From positions 1,254,654-1,318,653 of the forward strand of contig NW_019091486.1 in the NCBI RefSeq assembly GCF_001949145.1: a stretch of 64,000 nucleotides of DNA, read 5' to 3'. The position numbers and the translations under genes are program-made. The notes under the pieces are model-generated. The model had not been told where the DNA came from. It did not search any database and was given only the letters and a program-made list of their open reading frames with translations. The stretch comes from Acanthaster planci. Taxonomy: Eukaryota > Echinodermata > Asteroidea > Valvatida > Acanthasteridae. Below, piece after piece: positions 1 through 13,200 of the stretch (within the stretch, counting starts at the first letter, position 1; every line of letters starts with the position of its first letter).

Positions 1-1049
1 AACTCAACCTTGCTGATCGTTCACGGGCTGGTTTGCGTTTGTCTGGGTTGTTGGCGACACCTCCGTTTGACGTTTCCGTATGTCTGCGTTGCAGTTTGGT
101 TCTTGATTGCGTTGCTCTACGCGTTTCTTACGTCGATATTGAAACCAGTCTTTAAAAGGACACAGGTTACATTAGGCTGCAAAATGAACGTGATTGGTTG
201 ATGCAGCATGAATGGGTATAAAATCCCTACTTCTGATGGGCCAATACTAGCTCATTGATGTCAACGATGTGGGTCAGATCAAAACTAAAACATGCATGCA
301 TGGAAAGTATTCCTTACATTTTTTTTTGAACAATTTTTTTTCTTAACCTTAAACCTTGATGTTTATGAACGCTTGATTTCCATCATTTCATAAAGTGGAA
401 ACGCCATGGTTTACAGGTACACTTCTTCCGTTGTCCATCGAATGAGTTGCCTTTTAGTCAACCAGTCCCACAGTGCATTGCTTACGTCTAAAGGTTTATA
501 TCAAACGTCCGTGAGATGATCTATTCCTCGACACACTCTGTGTGCATCTTTGAACTCTTCTTCAAAGTATAAAACTACTGAACAGTGTCACTCTTTTGGG
601 GGTTAAGTATAGTGAATCGCACACTTAAAAAAACATTTCAAATTGTCCGATCTTTACTGGACAGCTGGCCTGGGGTGCTGTTTGCCGTGATGTTAATCAA
701 GGGAGTCAATGTTCAGTTTCTATATTTGCTGTATATAGGCCTAAACATATCTGAAAAGGGTCGGTCATTGACCAATTCCAATGTACTTACACAACCAACA
801 AAAGAACATTTAGGAGAACAAAAAAACTTTCAGTACTTTTGCGCAAAATCAATGCTACGTTCTGGTTTTCAGTTTAAGAATACACATGAAATTTCGCATC
901 TGCATAGAAATCGACAAAGCGCCAAAATACCGGTACCTTTTAAAAATAGCACGTTCTCAACGGTTGTTGTAAAATAATGCTGATGGTTCCTTTAATGGCA
1001 GCCAGCTATCAATGCCGTATGCACACTCCGTTTGTATTTACATGTGTAC
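1..1049. other. Left edge: intron of the patatin gene, no gene seen
   Basis: This stretch follows the donor of patatin exon 10, read on the minus strand, so it should be intron or lie beside the missing 3' exon(s). I looked on the minus strand for the expected C-terminal end of the protein and found no convincing exon. The 130-codon plus-strand ORF at 585-977 resembles no known family and is treated as chance. Confidence 0.5.
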
Positions 1050-1208
1050 CTGCACGAAGATTCTCTTCATGTTCAGCAGCAGGCACTCCATGATGGCCCC
1101 AAAGTAGCTCTGCAGGTCGGTGATCTCTTGTCGTTTGTAGCCTCGGAAATTCTCCATGATCTCTAAGCCTTGCTTCTCGGCAAACGACACCAGTTCCCGG
1201 AAGGTTAT
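1050..1208 (-). CDS. Patatin gene exon 10 (second half of EF-hand 2 and C-terminal helices)
   Basis: 53 codons, phase 0 to phase 0. It begins ITFRELVSFAEKQG, completing the EF-hand loop whose first seven residues are at the end of exon 9, and ends LLNMKRIFVQ. The acceptor is tttcctcag and the donor CAG|GTACAC. The open frame continues in from the intron at both sides, but splice phases and the EF-hand register fix the limits. At least one more exon must follow beyond the left edge. Confidence 0.85.
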
Positions 1209-4200
1209 CTGAGGAAAAAAAGAGGCCAGATAATGAAGCTCAAAGTGTCTGTTTTGTTCTAAGTTCTGCACCTTAAGCCTCTCCATGCACGTATTAGTCA
1301 TTCAGAGAATGGCCAATGATTTTAACACAGCCCAAAACATCACACTTCACTCGGACGAAGCAAACACGCTATACAGATGTTGACAATCGTCTCATGGTGC
1401 ACCATGACCTATTTACTCCTATACAAATCCATTTTGTACAGACGAAAATAAAGCAAAACCGTTACCAACTAATAAAAAAATTGAAAATACTGTAAATATT
1501 TCGATAAAAATTCTATAAATGTAAATTAGTCATTCTAACTTATAAACATTAATCCCGTCTTCTGTTAAAACGACTTCTTAAAAGTAGTTATAAGTATTAA
1601 GCCAGATCAATTAATGGAATTTAAGTATGTATTTGTCAAACTGACCTAAATGTACTTTAATCGTAATTGAATTCAAAGGTGTCTGAAATGATTTAACGGT
1701 TGCCATCTGCTTTGCATTTAGTCATTCAAAACAACCACCTATAACATTAGACACATGACACATTAGGCGTTCATCTTTTTTTAAAGATTTAGTATAATTT
1801 CATAGCGATTTTATCATGGTAAAATCACCAAAAAAATCATTTCAAACAGAGTAAGTAAAAAAAGCAAACCTTTCAGCACTGAATGTAAATTACGCGTATC
1901 ATCACAAAAGCCTGCAAAGACATTTGACTGAATTACTGTTACATTTAGCAATACAAAATCTCTTGCAAAGAATACACGTATTTACAAAGATTTGAAATGT
2001 AATTAATTATAATAGCTGAAATAAATACCTGGTTAGAGTAAACACTCAAACTTCCAATGGGGCAGTTACAGCGACGTACTTTGAAAAACGTTCGGTTTCA
2101 TTAATCAGTTTCACTTCAAAACATTTAAAACATTTCACACACACAGAATTATTGAAACCCAATACGTAGTATGAAAGACTGAATATTGGATGTCTATTGG
2201 TAATAGGCTTCAGCTGTGTGGTTACACAGTTTTAGCTATAAGCAAAGTTGTGCACGTAAATCTTTTGAGAAATATGCCTGTCTGAACAATGTGAAATTCT
2301 AACTAAATATTATATCAAGAAAACAAAACAAATTACATAAATCTACATGTTCATGGTTGGGATCTGGAAATCCACTCTTCAATTATCTTGAGAGTTTCCA
2401 GCAGGCTCTGAAAAGGTATTTACATGTAAAATTAGGGATGGGGGTTTCTAGTCAACACACTTTTTCTCCATTTTACTCTGGGAACGTACCCAGCTAAATT
2501 TTTCAAAATCCTAAGATTAAAAAAACGTTAAAAGGAGACCCTGTATACCTGCTCGACTAAAATTTAACAAAATGTTTTTTTAAAAATCTAAACTTTTTCT
2601 CTCATTTCACAAGTGATGACAACACTCTAAACCCCAAGCACCCGTCTCTTCGCTGTAACCGCTGGTGCCTGATATAGCAGCCTTGGGTTGCAACACGAAT
2701 AAGATCAAAAACCAAGCTAAAGTAGACCTCGGATGTCGAGTTCACGAAGAACGAACGTCGACTTACCACACAAGTGGTAAGCCAACGTCAACAGACCTAC
2801 AGAGGCCCAGACGCTCCAACACATTTTGTTAAGTCTCTGGTTCAAGAGCAAGCCGAAATTAACTGAGTGTTTGAGAGCACCGGTAATCTCTCTTGCACCC
2901 CTGAGGAATAATCGAGAACAATATAACAACTGTAACAGGTGTTGGATCTGCAGGAAAAAAACGTGTACCGAAACTACGCAACGAACTGCCAGCGCAAGCT
3001 ATCCGGAAAGAACCCAAGACAAAAGAAGGAAAAACAAAAAGATAATTCGTTTAAAAACCCAAAGGCTTTACACGTGACGTTCTGCACAATCTAGAAAACT
3101 ATGACGCCCATCTAATTATGCAAGGCGTGTCTGAATTTAAAAACGAGAAATTATTTTGTATTGCGAAAAACTCTGAAAAACACGTTTAGCTTTTCTTTCG
3201 GCCAACTGCGTTTTATAGACTCATTTAACTCTGTGGCTAGTGAAAGCCTGTCTCTACTCCAGTTCAACCATCTCTTCAGACTCTTTTAGTGTATTCAGAG
3301 ACTCGTTTGACAACTTGAAAGACCCGAAGTTACCACACATCGAGCAAATTTACAGTAGCCTCGAACACAAAAGCGTAACCCCGGAAGAATACACTAGAGC
3401 TCACCAAGTGTGGTAAGCAGCACGAGTTGTACATACAGACCGACACGTTCTTACTTGCTTTCTTTTTAATTTTAGACGCATTTGTAAAGCCAACCACGGT
3501 TTAGACCCAGCCAACTATTTTACAGCACCGGGGTTGTCGTGGGACGGTTTGTTACAACACAGCGATATCGAGTTCTAACTATTGAGGTTGACACGCACTT
3601 ATTTTGAACGGGCAAACAAGGTGGTATTTCTGGCATTGGTAGTGCTCGTTACATTAAAGCCAACAACTGCCATTTCTCGATTACGACCCCTTTAAACCAG
3701 ACTCTTACTTGATGTATTTGGACGTAAACAACTTGTACGGTTGGGCCAATGAGCCAGCCGTTGCCCTTGAGCGACTTTTGCTGGTTTAAACCCAAAAAGT
3801 TTACCGCCGAACTGAGACAGTCATGGCGTCCTGAAGCAACCGTATNNNNNNNNNNNNNNNNNNNNNNNNNNNNNNNNNNNNNNNNNNNNNNNNNNNNNNN
3901 NNNNNNNNNNNNNNNNNNNNNNNNNNNNNNNNNNNNNNNNNNNNNNNNNNNNNNNAAAATCACCCCCCAAAAAGTGATTTTTCCGAAGTGTGATTGCAGC
4001 CATTTTCCAAGTGGCAACCCTCAACTTTCTCGGGCACTTAGGACCATTTTTCAACCGTAGTTTTCAGCCATTCTGCCCTCATATGAAAGCTCAAAGACCC
4101 AGGGAGTTGATCCTGGCAACGATTTACACAATCTCACCATTTTGGGGGCCAAACAATCTCCTTTTTCCCAAGATACTGTGGGGGGCACTTTTAATGCTAA

Positions 4201-7200
4201 TGAGCTGGTCAAAAATTCTTACTTGAATTAGTGGTCTGCACCCGTATAGTTTTTACTCGAAGTAGATCTCGATTACTCCCATTACTTGCACGACTTATAC
4301 AACGACTATCCATTAAAATTAGGCTACGTGGAACATGGAGTCTAAACCTTGGGTGTGGCAAACGCAGCTGTGGGTATCCCTGCAATGTTGGGTGTTTTGA
4401 GCGCCCCCGTAGGCTTAGTGGTGGAAGGGGTTGTTCTCCGTGCGTTTGCTGGGCTCGTTTTGTTAAAACACGCCAATAAACGATTGCGGGTGAAGTCCAA
4501 AAAAAACACGACCATATCAGAGTGCTGGCTGGCGCCAAACTAAACACGATAGAAGAACATGTTTTTCAGGCCATTAACGACGGAGAAATATCTCACGAAG
4601 CATTTGTGTTAATTAGGTCAGAGGTTAAGAAGTTTTATCAACTCAAGGAAAAATTGGAATGCATGGATCTACCGAACTTCAAGAAATTAAAAACCGCCAA
4701 GAAATCGAAGAAAAAGCAAAATATTATCGCTAGAGAAATGTTTGACATGGAAAAAATAGGTCTCCTAACAGAACTTGGGAGTGTACTTGGAAAATCACAT
4801 TAAGCTATAAAAACTCCCAAAAGACATTTCACCGGGAGATTGTTAAAGCGCTGCCGTTTTATCCTACTGCCCCTCCTTATCCATCGCAATAAATTAATGA
4901 TGGCAAAAAGTTAAGGTTCGGATCATTATTATGCAAGCTGCTTTTAAAACTTAATGACGCATAATTCCTTTCCAACCATAGGTCCACTGAGAGCTCCAGA
5001 AGAAAAATATTATGAGGAATAATTATATGGAGGCATTCTGCGATCTGCTTCATTATTATGCAAGCTGCTTTTTAAAAAATTAATGAGGCATACAGATATT
5101 GCTTTTACCTCATTTGACCATGGGTCCATTACGTGCGTCAGTAAAAATTATAATGAGGAATAATAATATGGAGACGTATTGCGATCTGCTTCATTATTAT
5201 GCCAGCTGAATGATGTCCACAGAAATAACAACAACAGCGTGATGGCTGGAAAAATAACGGTGTATCACCGACAGCAGGAATGGCCTTCCAGTTGCGGTTT
5301 AAGTTGTTTATAAACAGACTGTACAGAAACAGCAGCGGCTCCTTCAAGTCTTCCATTTCATTCCATTACATCAGCGTCAATACGCTGGGAATTACTCATG
5401 CCAGCTTCTTCTGAGCATAGAGCGAGCGCAATTTTGCCATTTGATTTTCACCAAACAAGCAAATTTCAACACTGACAAATTTTATTTTTCACAGAAAGTA
5501 TTGGCCTGAAAAATATTGAGCTCAAAGAAAAAAGGGACAAAAAAATTGTATTTTCTTTAAACTGTATGTAGATTGACGCAATCTCAAGGAAAATTGTGCT
5601 GAACCGGAAAAATCTTTGACACCCTTGTGATCATGCTCCTCAGTCTGATGGTAGCTGACATTTGGCTAAATGTATGGACACACAGGGAAAAAATCAAGCA
5701 ATATATCTAGCAAGAAATGAGACCATGGGGTACCCCCCCCAACATGTGCAATCGCTATACACACTCTAGACTGTGGTTACCTAACACATCCCCCTAGATG
5801 TCTTAAAAGAATTCCTTGGATTCCAGTGAGACAATGACTAACACAAATGGGGGGGGGTTCTCCCCGTCTCATATGTCGCTTCATATGTCAAGCAAAGGAA
5901 ATGAATGAGTTCACATACCCTGAAACCAAACGATGCAAACAAGACATAAAAGACACTAGACCACAATAATTGAAAATATGTTTTAACATAGTGTTCTACA
6001 TACCAAAGGACGTTGGAAATATTTAATAATAAAAACAATTCTTTAAAAAAATGTGACTATGACTGTGCTTGGTCAAGGCATCATGATTTTGACCCAATAA
6101 ACATTGGTCAGTCTGACGACCAGGTAAGTCCAAGACGCGTACTATTATCAAATTTGCTTGACAAAGTCACAGTGGTCGTTGTAGTTTATATTCACAGATG
6201 GCTAACTTATGTTTAAGGTGAGTTAACCTAAATGTACAGCATTTCTGACATAAATGATACGAAAAGTTTGCTACATCATCGTACTTGACGAAACTTGAAA
6301 AAAAAAATCTTTTCGTACCTCGCCATCTGCGTGGATGTCCATCCGTTTGAACAACGCCTTGGTGTCCCTGAAGTCATCTCCAAATAACCGTTTCTTGTCT
6401 TCTTCCGTGAAGTCTGAGCTTGTCTGTGTAGCAGTGAAATTGAACATCACAAAACTACATTCCCATTTGGCAACCACTGAAAAAGTCCATAACAAATGCT
6501 CCAGTTAAATCTCCCAAGGTTCCTGACAAACATCCCTCTTGCACACCGTGTACCACCACACAGGTAAATAGAACTTCATATGTGATGAAAATACCTTGCA
6601 GGCTAATATGGCATTAATCCTAAATAATTATCTGCACTTAAGTGTTTTCTCTTCCTGCGTCAAAGTCGCATGGTTTTTACAAAATATGGTGGGCCTTTTA
6701 TACAAAAAAGGACTGATTCATGAAGTGTTTAAAAATCTCGAGCAACTATTAATAACTGTATGAATCTTAATACACTAAGTAGAGATACCTCTTCTTCAAC
6801 ACTAAAGAAGCAAATTGAGCATTTGCTTGGCAACGGGGTTGCGAACCTTATTAAGTGTCCTCGTGTCCGCAACAACCGCACATTAAGAAATCTTACAGTC
6901 CTGACAACCGGTGGAAACATTCCCGGATCCGCCTGTGCTGACAGCTAAGAGGAATTGCGCGGTGGCAAATACTGTACATCATCTTCTTAAATCATTACTC
7001 TATACGTTTGTGACATCTTAATGAATTCGCGGAAACACGACAGTATGGGTCATGGGTCCCGATCGAACCTCAACACACCCGTGTTCCTCACCTGGTTCAT
7101 GGCTTTCTCGAATTCTTGCTCATTGATGGTCCCGCTTTGGTCAATGTCGTTCTCTTCGAGTACATTCATTAGATTAAAAAACGCCGTCACGAGCAACCTG

Positions 7201-10200
7201 TGCTCCTTAGCTTTGATGACTTGCTCCTTCATAAGTTCTGCCCGCTTCCTGTTGCCAAAAGATAACTTGGTTTTTCGTATCATTTATTTACTGATGCAGA
7301 ACGTGATTTTCGAAAATCCTTCACATGTCGTCTTACCAAAGTCGAAAATAATGGGAAAAAAAATACCTTGAGATTTTTCTTTGGGGAGGGATAATTGGCT
7401 TTTTACGGCCATATTTTCATTAATATTTAAACTGTCATTGTTGACATATTCTATACAATCTGTGTTGTTTTCTAATGTAGACATTTCGAGTCTTCCCTTT
7501 ATTTGTGCGCAAACTCAATAAACTGTTGGCAATTTAACGATTGATCGTGACAACGTTACTCCAGTTACAGACATCCTAAATTACGGACGTTGCACAATAG
7601 TGCGCCATCAAGAATTTGCAACGCGTTGGCCAATTACAATGCGCGAAATTTGTCGACCCAATGCGCGTTTGGAAAGGGTCGACAAATTTCGCGTCTTATG
7701 ATTGGCCAATGTATTGCCACCTCTTGTTGGCGCACTATTGTGAATCGCCCGTGTTGGGAATAAATCTGTTTTGACAAAAGTGCGGGATTTTCATTAATTA
7801 TATGCATAAGACAAAAGGCTGACAAATTAAAATATGTAACTGGTTTCCAAAGATCACATCACTAATTACATATCCCAAAAATTTAGGAAATGGAGGATTG
7901 ATAGTGTTAGGGAATCGTTGTATCATTGTTCTGGCGATGACATCATCCAATCAGCCTGGGAGCGCGAACGGCCAAAAGAGGATTTTTTGTAGGCAGGGAA
8001 ACGCAGGAACTTTGGATTCGTTTTGGGGTCACAATTAATGGGATAAACATAAAATTTATACTGTTTTTGAAGTATTTATTTTGAAATACTTCACGTGAAC
8101 TACATGTTTTCTATTTCTGTAATCCTTTAAGAGTGCTCCTTCACTCCACTTAATTAAATATTCACACATATCTCTCAAGCATTACTTGGCGAGTTTTGTG
8201 GGCGGATATTCTTGCTTTTCCGACGGCTTGATGAACTTGTCGAAGCGATCCATCAGCTCCTGCTTCATTACCTCTCTCTCATTCCCAGCATACTGATTAA
8301 GACAAAACAGAAAACACGCAATCTGATTAGAAAATGGCCATGAAATGTACCCCCATCCTACAGGCCGGTCCAAAGTTTTCCGACGGAATACCTAACCCTG
8401 TTACACGGCACTGGTACACCGGTAGCTACTTTCGGAAAACTTCATACCACAAGCCATGCTAACTTCACAATGTCCTGATCACAAACCCTGTATTGTAGAA
8501 GGAAACAAAGGGCCCAACCCAACCCAACCGACCGGAGCCGACCCAACCCGAGATGGCCCAACCCGAGCCGAGCTAACCCAAGCTGAGCCGAACCGAGCCA
8601 ATCCGATCCACCCAACCGAACCAAAACTAAACGAAACCAAACAGTATTGGGCATGGTGGGAAAAACGACGTTGCACTTGGCATGAGAATGTCAACCTCAA
8701 GTTGACATCCAGTGTCTCACCATGAATCTTCAAATAAGCTCGGGCCAGGGTGTAATAGCCTGAGATGAAAAAATATAGCAACTAAAGGTTTTTCGAACTG
8801 CACGTATAAACTGCTGGAACACTGCATTTGATGGAACCTTAAACCGTCCTTGGAATTTATGTAACATTATGTTAATTTGAAATATAATTATAATTATGAC
8901 CATTCTCGTCGCAAAACATATGATAACAAATTTCAACATGGATATTCCCTGTGGCACTCAACAGAAGGTTCCTGCCATAAAATTTACAAAAAAAACAACC
9001 TGCAAAAGGGTAACTAATTTTACACTCAAAATGCTTATTGTGTCTGATGTTTTATTTTATATATATTCATCTTTTTTAACAAAAAAAGAAAAAAGAAAAC
9101 TCTCATATTCTCTCAGGGTTGCTGTTGAAGTTCTACACCCTTAACGCACGTATTATTGGAGGGGCTGCAGCTGAATTGCCGTGGAACTAGGGACCTCTTT
9201 CATACTATTGCAGTGAGTGAAGGCCTTGCGGAGCTTGTCCTGTACAGTATCGTCCCACTTTCCCCAGAGATTTTTTTTCAGTAGGAAAAAACCTGCGTCT
9301 CCATCACGTGCCATGTTATTCAGTGTTGCAGTCCTCGTACTCGAGAACATCTCTGGTACTTGTACTCACAAAAATGTACTCGTACTTGAACTCCATGAAA
9401 AAATTCCATGTACTCACCAGGTGTGGATCGGAAAGAGAGGGGGTGCGGGTCAGCACCCCGCCGACACCAAATAATAATGATAAAACAGTAATTATTACTG
9501 CTAATGGGTCATTAGGGAGACATTCCCATAGAAACGTGCACAATTTTTTTTTCAAATTAACTGTCCCATAATTCAATATTCCCTAATCTGATCTGAACCA
9601 AATTTTGTATGTTTTCATTTTAGGCCCTAAACTATCATCTCTCAAAATATGAACGGTAAAATTCGGCCTCCTTCTGGTAGTTTGAAAAATGACCTNAGTT
9701 CTTACCTCGTCTTTATGTAAATCATAAGTGGGTAATTTTTATAAATTCAGGGTCCAAAATTGTGACATTTTTGTGTCCCTTTAAAACCTGACCTGTGTAA
9801 TTTGATGTGGAAATATCACTGAAATTGATTTTATTTCCATTTGTTTGGCAGGTAATTTGAATTATTTCATCATTCTTGGAAATTAGAGAATGAGTTCTGA
9901 ACTCACAAAATCATATATCAGATGTGACAGGAAACGAAAAAATTGGTCCCCTAATTACCTAAGTGCACTTTATGAAAAACTCTCTTTTCGATAGTTTCCT
10001 TTATTGCCTGTGGAAATAATTGTTTCACAAATTGACGCTGATGCTGATGCGGCTGCATTGTATAAAATGTACATGTAAAGTCACAAGATCACGGTGTGAA
10101 TCAGACATTGAATCTGGCCGTTACGGCTTGTTTCATGAATACAGAATAACATGCATATAATGGAACACGACAAGGCACCATGCAAGCGTTTTAATACTGG

Positions 10201-13200
10201 CCCCATGAAAATGGCGCTGGCGCCTAGGGTGGAGTATTTGCAAAACAAATAGGCCTACATTTTAAAATCTGGGATGCAATCTGACATTTTAGGCTATGTG
10301 CAAAATTTAAGGTCGTGAAAAATTCACGGAAGACATAAATCCACTGGCCCATCGGGTTGTGGAGTACCAATGTATAGTGGTTGTGGTGTTCGCTTCCCGT
10401 GCGTCGGTATCTCCGTTCACTCCTCCCCAATGCCACAGTGCTTGTGTTCCTTGGCAAGACACTGAACTACAAACGCCACTCTTTTTGACCAAAGAAATCA
10501 AGAACTATATTGATCATTGACATGAAATTTGATCAAAATTCAATCTAAAAATTGCAACTTCATCTACATATGTTTATATCTGCCCGTTCAATTTTATCAG
10601 GATTCTTTGTTTTTTTCAGCAGCGCAGCCAGTGAATCTCTTTCATGCAAATAACACTACTGAACACACAAACGTGGCAACGTAGCCAAGGCAGAGGGACG
10701 CGCGCCCTCTTTCATGCAAATAACACTACTGAACACACAAACATAGCAACGTAGCCAAGGCAGAGGGCGCGCGTCCGTCTGCCCTCTCCTAACTTAATCC
10801 GTAAGGAATTACTTGAGGATATCAGACGGAAAATACGCTCTCCTTACAATGGATTATACTTGTGTAAAAGCTCCTTTCCACTTCACGGACAAAAATTTGC
10901 TTTTTAAAGTGATGTGAAAAAGTAATATTTTCGGCATGACACACTGTTTGAGTTGGTTCTGTTACAATTGGTAATACATGCAGGATAGGTCACGCCCTGA
11001 TTTACCGTAAAGTGACTAAACTATCGGGTCTACTCCTAATTTCGGACTTATGATACATGTACCTCCGACCTACCAGTAGAATCCCGAATGTTTTGTCGTT
11101 CCTTTCACCAAAACGCTCCTTTGGCTCCCACAATTTTGGCAGCTCCTCAATGGATTTAAACCGGCGAAGAAAGGAATCCCCTTTTTCCATGGACAGAAAC
11201 CAACCTGAAACGGAGGAATGATACGCCGTAGGAACTTATTCAACCTTTTTCTTTTTTCCTTTTTTTTTCAGCAACAAACTCGTTCAGACTGGCGCAGCAG
11301 AGTTGCGCACAACCAATTTCTTTTTTTTTTAATTGAGAGCGACTTGGGTTTTAGACAGCCGTACTCAGTTCAAGCGGTGAGCAAGAGTAGAGATAGACCC
11401 ACACAATTTTCTTCTTAATCAGCTTGTATACATACGCACACGGACATGAAATGAACGTAAATCCGGCCATACTTAGGCCGTACTTTGATATGTCAGTCTG
11501 AATTGCGATCAAACATAGTTAAGCAAGGTTTTCGATGGTGTAAGCTTACTTTAAACTCATATACAACTAGGATATTAGGTTGTTGTTACAACAGCCATCA
11601 AAGAGAATGAATGCCAAATATTCAAACAAATGTAAGGCATATCTTTAGACCTCAAAGGGCATTGACTGAAAAATCCACATTCCATGTTCTTCAAGACCAA
11701 GGCTGAAGTTTTTGCCCCATAATTCAGTTTCAAGGCAGTCTTGAGGCCAAGGCCGGGCATCAAGGCAAGGCACCATAATCTTGGTTCTTGGTTTACTCGT
11801 CACCCAGTGCCCAAACAGGGCGGTTATTAGAGCTGGTAGTTTTGAAATGTGATTGGCTACATTGTGCACGACCTGTGACCGCCACGTTATCAATTCCTGT
11901 TGGTTAGCGAAACGTTATACGAAATTTTTGATTCGCCATTGGCAATGCTAAATCACAGACAAAGTGTCTGTTATAATAATGATAAAAACATGGCCTTGGT
12001 ACAATCACAGTGTGGTAATTCATCTTCTTACTAAGTATCACCGATCACGCGTCTTTTGGCCATATATTTCGAGTCAAAGGTTATCTGCATCCATTTTGGA
12101 TGAAGGAATAAAGTGCATGGTGTACTATTTACAATACACATTTCTCTCTCCGTAGCCTCCCTCCAGGCGACGCAGCTACACGACGCGACGGCACGACGGC
12201 TCTCTTGCGTCGTGTCGTCGCGTTGCGCCGTCACCTTCTTGCTATTACGTTTGTACACATACAACGCGTCGCGTCGTGCGTTGCGTCGTGCCGTCGCCCG
12301 TCGTGTCGTGCTGTCTTAGGTCCTTTCTATGGTGTACTATTTAATATACCTTTCTTTGTTGCATTTTTTCCGTCTAAACGTCGCCCTTTCCGTCGCCCGT
12401 CGAGTCGCACCGTCGTCGTATCGTGCGTTGCGTCGCCTATTGCGTCACCTGAAGCACGACGCGACGGCCGACACGATATACGACGCAGCGCACGACGGTG
12501 TAACGCGACGGGCAACGGAAGGATCGACGTTTAGGCAGAAAAATGCGACAGGGAAAGGACGTAAAACAGCACGACGCGACGGGCGACGGCAAGACACGAC
12601 GCACGGCCCGACGTGTCATGTGTGTACAAACGTTATGGTAAGAAGGCGGTGCGACCCGACGGCACGACGTAAGGGAGCCGTTGTGTCGTGTATTTGTGTT
12701 GCCTTAGAAGAGGCTAGAGAGAGAGAGAAATGTGTGTCGTAAATAGTACACCATAATAACCACCGTTTTTGTAACGCATTGAGCAAGCTCGCGCGCCTGG
12801 CAGAAATTTACCTACAACGCTCTGTGCGTCATTAGCTGTGACCCCCACCGCACGGTTCGGGCGCTGGGTGACGAGCAAAGGTTCTTAGACGTCCTGCCTA
12901 TGTGACCTATGTGACCTTCAGAGAAACTATGTGACCAAGGGTCACATAGTTTCTCTGAAGTATTTAAGGTATGGATAACTTCACATCATTAATGTAGTCA
13001 AGTAGGTTGAAGTAGGGACTACAGTACCTTACACAGGTTATGTATAGGTTATCGGAGCATTACAGGGGCTGCAAATCTAAAGTTATTTTTACCGTCATAG
13101 CAGTGTATTGGATAATTGCAGAGCAGTCCCCCATCCACAAAGTAGTCGTTGGTCTTCCCTTTCCGAACTTTCACAGGACAAAACACACCTGAAGGGATAA

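Larger units (their letters stand above)
3070..4340 (+). pseudogene. Broken Polinton/Maverick-type family B DNA polymerase fragment
   Basis: Plus-strand translation in changing frames recalls the protein-primed family B DNA polymerases of Polinton/Maverick elements and related adintoviruses. An exonuclease-region fragment lies at about 3080-3420, and the polymerase motif NNLYGWA is at about 3729-3750. The copy is dead. In-frame stops appear (a TAG near 3189, a TAA near 3577), frame changes occur near 3420 and 3620, and the reading is cut at 3846 by the N gap, then by the 288-bp repeat at 3956-4243. A short tail of the same protein seems to resume at about 4250-4330. It sits antisense in an intron of the patatin gene. 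No integrase, capsid or terminal inverted repeat was recognised. Confidence 0.7.
1209..6318. other. Patatin gene intron 9 (about 5.1 kb)
   Basis: Contains AT-rich sequence with no gene (1209-2700), the broken Polinton-type polymerase (3.07-4.34 kb), the scaffold gap, an associated ORF to 4.8 kb and a tandem repeat at 4.9-5.2 kb. From 5.2 to 6.3 kb I see nothing beyond poly-G/C runs. Confidence 0.7.

Noticed and set aside
9153-9350. A minus-strand frame (WDDTVQDKLRKAFTH...) that could also follow exon 6 in phase 0, as an alternative to exon 7
   Set aside because: The acceptor (ggggaaag) is poor, no donor fits before the stop, and exon 7 at 8186-8292 joins better on both sides and matches the family.
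12113-12742. Long Arg/Ser/Ala-rich ORFs in several frames at 12.1-12.7 kb
   Set aside because: They are by-products of the CGACG/CGTCG foldback element, which contains few stop codons in any frame.
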